64,000 bases of DNA, from NCBI GenBank assembly GCA_029448655.1, contig JACCLO010000053.1, positions 1-64,000 of the forward strand, given 5' to 3'. Origin of the DNA: Wolfiporia cocos. Taxonomy: Eukaryota > Basidiomycota > Agaricomycetes > Polyporales > Phaeolaceae. Below the pieces are notes generated by a model. That model was not told where the DNA came from. It saw nothing but the letters and a program-made list of their open reading frames with translations, and made no database searches. A program made the translations under genes and the position numbers. Shown piece by piece: positions 55,206 through 64,000 of the stretch (position 1 is its first letter; the number at the start of each line of letters is the position of its first letter).

Positions 55206-58200
55206 CTACATGGTATCACGGAGGACCTGCATGATCTCCTTCTGGAATCGAGCAAGATGAGCAGCCAACTCTTCATCGGGTAGCGAGGAATGATCGAGCG
55301 CTTGCGTGAGTTGGGTCCGTAGCTGAGAGCGGACTGAAAGTAGCACCTGCCATAAGGAGTACATACCCTGAGGAGGGCCTTGCGCCGTATGGAGACTTTG
55401 TTCGAGCGGCTATCCTGCTCCTGGCGTTCCTCCATCTCGCTCAAGGCTTCTGCGACCCGCCTTCCCTCGGCGAGGACGTCATTCGGTAGATCGGCAAGTC
55501 GGGCAAGATCAAGACCTGGCACAGATGAAACTTAGCTCAGCGTACCACACAATATGTCCAACAAACCGTAGTGGCTCGTCTGTTCCGGCGCTCCGTCGAC
55601 AACTCTGTGACGAACAGCAAAGGGCCAAGGTCTCGCAAATGTACGCACCTGTATTGAAAAGTCATGCCAAAGTTCGACGTGGATTGGCGTGACCTCTGCG
55701 TCAGAAGTTAACAAAGATACACGAAGCGATTGGTATGGAGAACCTGAACGGCAAGATGAAGGCTGACAAGTTCTGTTAGTAACCGAGATGTAATCATTCA
55801 AAACCTACTCACTTGACAACAGATGGCTGGCGCGACAATGTTGTCGTGAGCTCGCTGAAGTGACTACAGGGCCTGTAAGCAACCCATACATTAGTGATAA
55901 TGGTACAGGTGCATACGTTGCGAAGAAGACATATGACTAGCAAACCAACGGCATTATCAGTAATGTACAGGGACCGCAAAATGAGCCGGTACGACCTTGA
56001 GTTTGATGAGTTCCTCTGCGATGGCATGCGAGATGCCAACTTCTTCCCTTGGAGAGGTGCCGCGGCCAACTTCGTCGATCAGGATGAGAGAATTCTCCGT
56101 AGCAATCCCTGGCACAATTTCGGCATCAAGATGATGCTGGTTTCATAGTTAGCTCAAGTTACAAACCAACGATCATCGCGCAAGATGCCATCTCACTCGC
56201 AAATGTGCTCAGGCTCTTTTCGATATCGTCGTCGTTCGATAGCCGAGTCAGGAGTGCATCGTGCAGTCTGCATGATACGACATTCAAAGAGGCGGTTTTG
56301 GTGATATTTGGAGAAGGTCCGCACCTGAAGCTACCGTACTCAGCAGGAACAAAGCATCCGCACATTGCCATGACTGTCAGCAGCCCAATCTGCCGCAAGT
56401 ATATGCTCTTGCCTATGGTCACAGACAATCGGATGTTTGTTGACCATATACGGGCTCGGCGTACCTAACATGCTGCGTTGAATCAGCATTGAGCGATAGA
56501 TATGATGAATCAGATGATCAGACGAACTTCGGCCCCTGGACAATTTGAAAAGAGGAAGCCTCGCAGCAATATACATCATTCGGTACAAGCGTCCCGGCCG
56601 CCTGAACGTTCTCTAGAACAGGATGCTGCCCCGCCTTTATGGCTAAGGTTCCCGTGAACTCGGGACGCACTACACCAAGTATTAAGTGGTCACTGTTATC
56701 TAACTTAGAGGATGCTCACCATAGTCACGCACTAAGAAATCAAAACCAAACCTTACAATCAACATCTCTGTCAGTCTAGCATTTACAGGACGTACGAATG
56801 CTGGCATGCGCAAAAGACCACAACATGTCCACAATGGCAACGGCCTCCGAAGCTTTGTACAGAGCTCCAATGACATCGACGATCTCGGCGATCAACTCTT
56901 GTATAATCCTGGTATGACCTGTGAGCCGGGTATTGGAATGCCAACCGGTACTACATACTTGTCACTCATGATCAGCGTCTCGTCCAGTGCATCCTTCATG
57001 CGCGCGTTTCTCTTCTTCTGCTCAAGCTGTGAGCATTCTCACACTGGTAACCTCGTACAGGACTGACCAGCTCGATACTAGAAAAGAGCCACCGCTTTCT
57101 CTGAGCTGTCACATTCACAAAGCCTCTAGGTAGCTCCCCTCGGAGATCTGTCTTCTTCAAAGCAAAAACGAAGCCTGTGTCCTGGTACACTAGACTAAGA
57201 GGCAGGTCGTGTTGCTCCGAGAGTTCGCGGTTCAATGCAAATATATCCCCGACATTCTCCTTGTATGTTTCTCGTGCGACGTCAAGGAGGCGATTGTAGT
57301 TTGCCTGATTTGCTGGATTTGAGCATTAACAAATGATGTTAAGGAGGAGGAAACATACCTTGACGGCGTACACACGTGCATTCACCGCATTCAGGCCGCG
57401 CTGTATAGATCCATCGAATCTCAACGAAGGCTGCGTTATTTGGCACGTACTTTCGCTGAAGCTTCTTCTTCATTCAATGCTTCGCTAACATGCTGTTCGA
57501 TTCTTGAAAGTCGCTCGTCAGAGATCATCTACATCGAACAGGCGCTTAGCGCGCATCCAATCTACAATTATATCTCCAGCACCTACGTCCAGTACGATTC
57601 GTAACAGACGGGAGCGGCTGCCTGTCAAGGCTTTCGCGAGAACGGGCATGTTCTTGACTATGTTTCGGAGACTGAGCATTTGCGCGACGCGAGCGGCAGC
57701 AAGCTTTGCAGTGCTTGTCTCACGCGCCTCGGATGCAGCAAGCTGATGATTCAAATGAGCATTGATACTGTGCATGACCTGAAACGGCGAAAGCTTGCCG
57801 AGCAGATTAGCTTATCGAAGTCCATATTATGGAGGGACTTGAGCGCGTTCTTCATATTGTCGAAACGATTTCCATTCTGTATGAGCTCTTTAAGACAGTA
57901 AGCCGAAATAGACACATCCATGGAGTTGATAGACCTTCGACGACATCAAGGCGCGCCTCTATAGAAGACTGTCTGCAGCATTATTAGATCAACTCCGTAA
58001 CGGTTGCAAAATGAGATACCAGTGATAGGCGCGAGTACATTTGCCCGGAGGAGGCGAGCACCCATTGCAGTGTATGTATGATTTAATAGCCTAGGTGTGA
58101 ATTACTTGAATCGTGGGCATATATTAAGAGACAGAGAGGGTTTACCCAAACATGGAATGGGTGGACCTCTTGAATGAGATGCTGCCCACCAGCTCCAAGT

Positions 58201-58953
58201 TTCGAGCAGTCTCGGGATCTATCATCATGCTGCCTTCTACTTGTACATATCGTATGAGGAGCGAAGAAGGAGCAAAGCGTAAATTGAGCTTCGACTCTGC
58301 ATACTCGAATAGCGCGCTAGCTGCAGAGAGCGCGTAATACCTATTAATGTTGTTCAGTATAGTCGCAAGGTTTCGGACGCATATACCCACTTGCTGGACA
58401 CCGCGACAAGAGTTGCAGGCCGCTCATCGTCATCAACTATCAGCTGGTTGACAAAGGCAAGTCCTGCGTTTACAGTTGCAACGCGAAGCATGTGCTCAGT
58501 AGTCATATTGCTCACCAGCATCATCGTTCCAGTATTTTCTCATCACTGGATCGACTGTGGCATCAAACTCTTCGATCATGCACTGCACTAGGACCGAAGT
58601 CGACGAGGCTTTCTTTCCTCCAGATGCCATAGGTGTATCTATCAGAGATAAAAAGGTGTTTGGGACCAGAATAATGGATGGAGAATGCAGATGAAGCTGA
58701 TGCAGCGTCTTGACATATGTGGGACTGTCCACGAGCTGCGGACCATCATATTGAGCGATGATTCAGTACGAGCTGACTACATGCGCACCTGGATAAGGGA
58801 AACCCTCCCGGTATCCTTGTCCAATGCAGCAAGGCCGACTTCACGTGACACTCCGCGCCCTTCCAGGACATAGCTGGCCTCGTGCCTGGATGATGCGGCG
58901 GTCTGGGGTCGGGCGGTAGCCGGACGCGACTGGGCTGCCCAGCCGCGTGACAT
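55206..58953 (-). CDS. MSH4: MutS homologue 4 (meiotic crossover factor), about two dozen introns
   Basis: MSH4 pairs with MSH5 as a clamp stabilising meiotic recombination intermediates. Exon 1 (58953-58789, 55 codons) starts MSRGWAAQ and leads to SYVLEGRGVSREVG. Then come TYVKTLHQLHLHSPS, the MSH4-typical MMIDPETARNLELVG with STHSMFG, ALNEEEASAKRGLNAVNARV, NRELSEQHDLPLSLVYQDTG, RGFVNVTAQRKRW and RPEFTGTLAIKAG. The Walker A sequence GPNMLGKSI follows (usual S and T replaced by L and I), then MAMCGCFVPAEY, LLTRLSNDDDIEKSLSTF, Walker B LILIDEVGRGTSPRE, HFSELTT and VVDGAPEQTSHYGLDLARLA. It ends LRDTM at TAG 55206. Splice sites follow GT-AG with one GC-AG intron (57743-57798). No N-terminal mismatch-recognition domain is present, as expected for MSH4. 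No disabling change was found. Confidence 0.9.
56465..56472 (-). other. MSH4: 8-nt micro-exon inside the MSH4 Walker A motif
   Basis: The P-loop GPNMLGKS is assembled from three exons: GGGCCGAA up to 56528, the 8-nt exon CATGTTAG, and GCAAGAGC from 56412. The flanking introns are 55 nt (56473-56527, GTTCGT...ACGCAG with a CTGAT branch-like site) and 52 nt (56413-56464, GTACGC...CCATAG). Direct read-through gives an in-frame stop and no P-loop, so the split is needed. Confidence 0.8.
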
Positions 58954-59227
58954 CGCCGTAGCGGGGTGGGATGAGGCAGGGCGTGCAAAGCCAGGAAAAT
59001 ATGGGACGAGCGTAGCGATCCAGCGAAAAGGAAAAGGCGCGAGACCGAGGGCGACGACAAATGACGGCGGGTTTGAGTCCCCGCATGCGATCGATCGACG
59101 AGCGGTGCCGAATCTCGGGACATCCTAATAAGGGATCTCAATTGTGCGTACAGGGCAGGTCTGAAACGAATACAATACGAGACTCGAGCAACGGGAGGAC
59201 GTACAGGATTGTGAAAGTTAGTTACAT

Positions 59228-60187
59228 GTGTTATCACGCCCACACCGTCCGCCCTATGCCTTAATTACTGCGTCTGTGTCCATCTTGTCTTCATCCCGCC
59301 GCGGTGACAGCGTTGCGGTGCTCGCTCCTCTCGACGTGGTCCCGCTGAACACGAAGCAGCACGCGGCGCTATCGGGCTGGGACACGCTCCGTGGCCCACG
59401 GCGCGTGCTCTACGCCTTGCAGTCAGGTGTCCTGCGTCCCGTTTGCCGCGATCGGTCCCGCATATATAGTAACTCTTCATATGCACTCGCACTCACCCCC
59501 TGGAAGCATCCCTCGCACACGTAGTCTCGCCGACCGTCACGACGCTGCCCGCGATACACCTCTCCACGTCCTTCCCCTGCGCCCGGGCGCCACACGACGC
59601 AAACGGGCAGGCAGACTGGGAGGAGGACGTATCTGCGCTCTTTCAGTAGGCTGGAATGGCATGCCTACACGCACAGCGGTGAGCTGCGCCATCTCCCTTT
59701 CACACGCCGATCTCACCTCACTCACTCCGGCCGCGGCAGGCCGCACGCTGGCGACGCTACCGACCCTTACGTTGCCGTCTACGCGCCGCCCGCGCCGGCG
59801 TCCGTCGCAGACGCGGTGCACGTCCGGTGGACCGGCCTCCTCCACACGCCGTTTGTGACTGACGTCGCGACCGCGCTCATGTTCATCCCCTTCCCTTCCA
59901 ATCCCTGCCCTCTCATAGCGGCTCGGTGCTGATTTATTGATATGGTAACTCCGGGCGCCGGGCGCCGGCCACACTTGCTGCTGTGACCGTGCACGGCGTC
60001 CCGACTGTGCCTGCGGCGTATGTTCATGCTGATACTAAGAGGACGGTGCCGCTCGCGCCGTGGGCGGGGTCAGAGGACACGTGATGCTTGCTCCTTGGGA
60101 GGAACGAGGAGGGCCGGGAGGAGGAGGACGTGTGGACGCTGGCGGAGACTAGTGTGGGAAAATGGGACGAGCTGGTGGGTGGGTGAT
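59228..60187 (+). pseudogene. RNase P/MRP p40-like subunit pseudogene
   Basis: Divergent from MSH4, with about 275 bp between the starts. Pieces in order: LSGWDTLRGPRRVLYALQSG; SPTVTTLPAIHLSTSFPC; DWEEDVSALFQ with a TAG where a Trp would give WAGMACL; an intron 59690-59751; DPYVAVYAPPAPASVADAVH and RWTGLLHTPFV; TVHGVPTVPAAYV; EDT with a TGA where a Trp is expected, then in frame CLLLGRNEEG and DVWTLAETSVGKWDELVGG. Both stops are TGG-to-TAG/TGA type changes. The assignment to Rpp40, a protein of the tRNA-processing RNase P complex, is from memory of fungal homologues and tentative. RNase P is essential, so another intact copy should exist. Confidence 0.45.
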
Positions 60188-61333
60188 CGAATCCTCCTCC
60201 GAACCCCGGCCATAGGTTTCGACACTGATCGCAATATTGGTCTCCCACTCGAAGCTCAAGCGCTCACTATCCTCGCCAATCGAGACGTCATCCTCGAAGA
60301 CTTCGAGCAGGTGCGGCACTATTTCACGACGCCCCAGCTTCGCAGGTACCTCCTCTTCGATCAAATGCTTCGCGCCGGTCCGATCGACCTCGGGGAGTTC
60401 GCGCTGCCGGGTGGCTACGAAGCTTTACGGTCGCTATGGGCAGAGGATCTACGGTGCCCTCACCAGTTCTCGGAGTATGACTCCACTGCCAACACGACGA
60501 TCGTTCACGGGCAGCCACTTCCCCCTGGGTTCTTCGATCCGCCGACTACCCCTCACGCCGAGGACAGGGACGCACTCACACCAGTGCAGATCGCTACGTG
60601 TGCCGGGCCAGCTGTGTTGATTTCTTTTGCACACTCGTCTCGTTGCTGTCAGAGCTGAAAATAACAACGATTCTCGGAGACCGGCTCGACCCTTCGAGCA
60701 TCAAGGCTGGTAAGACAACTCCAGGCTCCGACGGCAAAGAAGAGCGTGTTGTTCGAACACTTGGCAGGCGCGAGATCAGCGCCGAGCTCATTGTACGCAT
60801 CCTCACTTTTTTGAGAATCAGCATCATGTACTCATGCTATTTTAAGCTACTTTGCACTGGTCAGAAATCTATTACCGATCTTGTCGCACGGGCAATTTCA
60901 GATGCAGTTATACTCGATGGATCGAAGAAAGACTCATACGTGTCAAGCGAACAATGCAGGTCGCTGTCCCAAGTAATCCCGCTGCGCCCGACATGCTAGT
61001 AGATTCTGCCACGGAGGGTGGTGATGAACATTTGCACGTACCACATCCGCACTTATTCGCTAGGGATCAAGCAGACTCGTCAAACGACGACTTCGAGCAA
61101 TTTACGCCTGGCCCTCCGATGATCAAGACTACGCTCTGTCTCGTGAGCAACCCCCCCTCCCTCCTTTCCTAGTTGCTGTTTGGTGCCTCATAAGACTTCA
61201 TTTATAGACTAAACAGCTATATGAGGTTGACGGAGAAGTGGGCGCGAAGATGGATGGGATGCCGGACTTGGAGGCGCATCGGATGTGGCAGTTCTATGGC
61301 GTTGAGACCGACGGAGACAAGATGTATGAGTGA
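60188..61333 (+). CDS. Hypothetical protein gene, several exons
   Basis: A long open frame (to 60658) reads GFDTDRNIGLPLEAQALTIL, VRHYFTTPQLRRYLLFDQML and GPIDLGEFALPGGYEALRSL. Later frames read ITTILGDRLDPSSIKAGKTT and RVVRTLGRREISAELIV, then DMLVDSATEGGDEHLHVPH and FTPGPPMIKTTLCL. A GT-AG intron (from about 61143 to 61205) leads to TKQLYEVDGEVGAKMDGMPD and a stop at 61331-61333. The pieces look like conserved protein but I cannot name the family; there may be two genes. The start codon is not resolved. Confidence 0.4.
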
Positions 61334-61703
61334 TTGGCTCTCGTATGCATTGTTCGGACATTCTTGTCACTCTACGCCAGCTTTGGTTATGCTTCTTTCT
61401 TGTCTTGTACCATTATCGCATACCTCGCCCTGAAGACAAACGAGCGGCAAGGGTGGCTACTTTCTGCTAATGAGAAATATCATATACCATACATATACCA
61501 GCTATGTTTGAAGCGTCCGCAGAAGCACAAGCTTGTATTCTGGACAACGTCGGCTCGAATCGGCGTCTTAATTCAGAGATGTCTAGTAGCGCGTGCGTTG
61601 CGTCGCGTCACGTATTTGTGATGGATGTGACACTACGCGTTTCCGCGTCGCGCCTTGTTCTTGACAGCCATACTAGTTACTCCTTGTACACCCACCACTT
61701 GAA

Positions 61704-64000
61704 ATGTCTGCCTCCGATTCTCCTTTCAAATTGCTGCAGCAGACTATCTCAAAATCTCGCGCCAAGAATAGCAAAAGTCTAGCAGAGGCCCTCGAGAAGG
61801 TGTCCTCCCACCTCGTCTTACTCGTAAGGCAGCTATTTGGGGCTCAGTGGATGTCTGTTCATCATCATATAGAATTTATCCACGATATCCGAGCAAGCAT
61901 CCAAAGTGTTATCTCAGTGTCTGCGCAGGCCCCTTCTTCCCATATACTCTGCTTTTCCGCAGCCTGCCCTTGAAGCCGCTGCCGCGATTTTCTACAAGGT
62001 CTATCACGAGAAGGTTCTCCCAACTCTTAGAAAGCAGCAGAATGAGCAACAGGGGTTATGGGAAGGAGTGCTCAACTCTCTCTTGTCCGGTGTTCTCGTA
62101 TGCTTTAGTTCGATGTTTACGCTTTGTCCGGGAAGCTGACTATGTCCAGGATTTTCTCGATGAAAGTGAAAACGGTAATCTCCATCCCCATTCCCTTCTT
62201 CAGATGGGCTCATGGGTGCGCTAGACAAAGGCAAAAGTAGCAAAGCAAAGGACGTCATAGCAGCCACGCTTTTTCCCAATCTATGCGACATATGTTTCTC
62301 ACCAACTGCTCCGATGATAAGTACTGGTTTACGATGCACTGTACGGTCTCTTACACCTTTATTTATGCGCCAAACTTACACTCATTTCGACATTACCAGG
62401 CATATACTCTTCTCGCCGATTCTGCTGCGATGCATCACGCCAATCAACACACGCTTCGTGACGACCAAATCCTTGGAGGGTGAGCCTGATTCCATTTTAC
62501 CTTACTATGCCGCATACCATTTCTTGTGCGTAGTCGTCGCCTCGGAGCCACCATCTGGCGCACCAAAGGTAAGCTCTCTCGAAGCAGCGTCATGTCAGAT
62601 TCCGATACCATGATCCAGATTTCCTTCCTCTGGAGAGCTTGTTGACGCTATTTGCGCGTCTATTGCCTTCAACGAAGGGGGCTGCCTCCGGTCGCGCAAA
62701 CCGTACTGCATTCATCCAGTCTGTGTTCAGCAAGTCGTCTCCCCCGGAAACCACCAGCATCGGACAAAAAGGTCACGGGGCTGCTTGAGAACGTGCCCTC
62801 GGAGGACTGGGACGTGACCTCACGGAAGATTGCCGAAGCACTGGCTGCTGGCGACCGGACTTTGTGAGTAACTTAAGCTGCCGTATTATCACGCTGACCG
62901 GCGCCATATAGCCCGCAGCCTTTTGCGATAGAAGAAGTCTGTGCCTGTGGGCAAACACAACGATGCGATAGGCTATATGTCGATCCCAAGGCAATACTCG
63001 TGAACATGCTCATAGAAGTGTGCCTTTTGACCTTATTCGATGTCCGTCATACGGCGAGCTGATTATATGTTCATACATCGATACAGGATAACCAATATGA
63101 ATCCCTGACAATCTCATACACTTCCATACACAAAATAGATATCCTGCGCGAGCGTTCTGGCGAGGAGAGGGTCGGCGCGCAGGTGCAAATTGTCATGTGC
63201 AGTCCTCCTATTCTCGGAGGAGAACCGATAACCTCTGGCATAGACGAAAGCGGCCCAGTTGTAACGTTTACTCTTACGAGCGGCGATCTGGACAGATTCG
63301 CAAATGCGTTGCGCGACAGAGGTCAAGTAAGAAAGCGTAGCTTATACTTTCTATCTGGTTTGCGAGTGCTGACACGGTATCGTAATGCAGGGACAGAAGT
63401 ATAGAGAGATACTCCCACCGAAGCTATCACTAGCGACGTCGCCACTGGTTTTAGATTTTGACACCCAGGGCAAGCCGATGAAACAACTAAGCCAATCCGA
63501 GGTGCGCTAAATTGATCGCATTCTTCCATGACTGATCTCCACTCACTAGAGGATTGAGAAAGTCCAACAATGTGAGTATCACACAATCCATAGCATCCGC
63601 GCTCATCAACACTGTCAACTTTCCGCTAGTCTACAATACCAACCAAAGCAGTGACGAACTCAGCTGCGGATCAGACCTTGATAACGCGACTAGTTCGAGA
63701 TCTTCTGCTATCGACGAACGTCAGTCTATGAAATCTACGCCCCATATGCGTTCGAAAAATGTCCGAAGAGAAGCCTTTGGCGCAAGCGATGAGGAACTAT
63801 GTGATCCATCTGACGTCGACTCGGTTCTGCTGGCCCCGCCTCAACGTAGGCAACGGTCGGAAGGCCCTAGAGTAATCTCCACTAGGTCAGCCAAATCGTC
63901 CGAATCCCGACTTGCCGGGAAAACCCGCAAGTCGACCAATAACTCTGTTGCCGCCAAGGCCTACAAGAGAAAGCGAGATTCTACTGAGTGCAGCGAAGAC
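61704..64000 (+). CDS. SYCP2/Red1-like chromosome-axis candidate (partial, runs off the edge)
   Basis: From ATG 61704 exons read MSASDSPFKLLQQTISKSRA; (49-nt intron) NLSTISEQASKVLSQCLRRP and AIFYKVYHEKVLPTLRKQQN; LWEGVLNSLLSGVL; KAKDVIAATLFPNLCDICFS; LRDDQILGGRRLGATIW; LESLLTLFARLLPS; VTGLLENVPSEDWDVTSRK; a possible PH-like region (SLTISYTSIHKIDILRERSG, VVTFTLTSGDLDRFANALRD); IEKVQQFYNTNQSSDEL and a Ser/Arg-rich basic tail still open at the edge. Helical repeats, then a PH-like fold, then a disordered basic tail is the layout of SYCP2-type meiotic axis proteins; this identity is an inference. Around 62725-62765 the frame shifts by one base, so an indel or sequence error is present. Confidence 0.45.

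Noticed and set aside
56413..56472. MSH4 as pseudogene because Walker A seemed missing
   Set aside because: Direct read-through lacks the P-loop, but splicing through the 8-nt exon restores GPNMLGKS in frame; all other motifs and splice sites are sound.
60598..60999. HORMA-domain (Hop1) gene next to MSH4
   Set aside because: Reading the pieces did not reproduce HORMA motifs; it is left as a hypothetical protein.

Overview
The window looks like nuclear DNA of a filamentous basidiomycete, most likely an Agaricomycete. The evidence is a group of Tf1/sushi-type chromodomain Ty3/gypsy retrotransposons, a MULE transposase with a SWIM finger, hAT-type short elements, a basidiomycete-type NRPS-like adenylation gene, an AlkB-like gene of a type I recall from these fungi, and genes cut by many 50-60-nt GT-AG introns. 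No rRNA, tRNA or CRISPR was recognised. All names rest on reading motifs by eye; no database search was possible.

Layout. (1) 1-7681: a chromodomain gypsy element on the minus strand (called E1 here). It has its 5' LTR on the right, a self-priming type primer site, gag, protease, a dUTPase placed before reverse transcriptase, RNase H, integrase and chromodomain, and a long C-terminal extension carrying zinc knuckles. (2) 7730-13120: two non-autonomous hAT elements, one split by a solo LTR, further LTRs and unidentified relics. (3) 13587-33118: a second gypsy element on the plus strand (E2) with its dUTPase after the chromodomain. Its pol is split by an 11-kb tandem of two nearly identical non-coding LTR elements (three LTRs, two internal regions; 'LARD') and, 88 bp further on, by another solo LTR. 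Its 3' LTR is split by yet another solo LTR. (4) 33155-44209: nested solo LTRs, a decayed MULE transposase, a third hAT copy, and a Cys-rich gene broken by an LTR. (5) 44660-64000: host DNA, partly eroded. It holds pseudogenes of an HpcH/HpaI aldolase, an NRPS-like adenylation protein, an AlkB-like oxygenase and an RNase P subunit-like protein, an apparently intact MSH4 (minus, 55206-58953), and a gene running off the right edge that resembles a SYCP2/Red1-type meiotic axis protein.

How it fits together. The left two thirds is a retrotransposon nest whose order of insertion can be read from 5-bp target duplications. The LARDs have no coding capacity and must borrow proteins from a related autonomous element. 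Their internal region is packed with hairpin modules whose stems change together while loops and linkers stay fixed, which points to selected RNA (or DNA) structure. Most solo LTRs also carry a variable-stem, constant-loop palindrome just after the TATA box, and two nested insertions sit exactly at the foot of that palindrome. These structured repeats are the best candidates for something undescribed.
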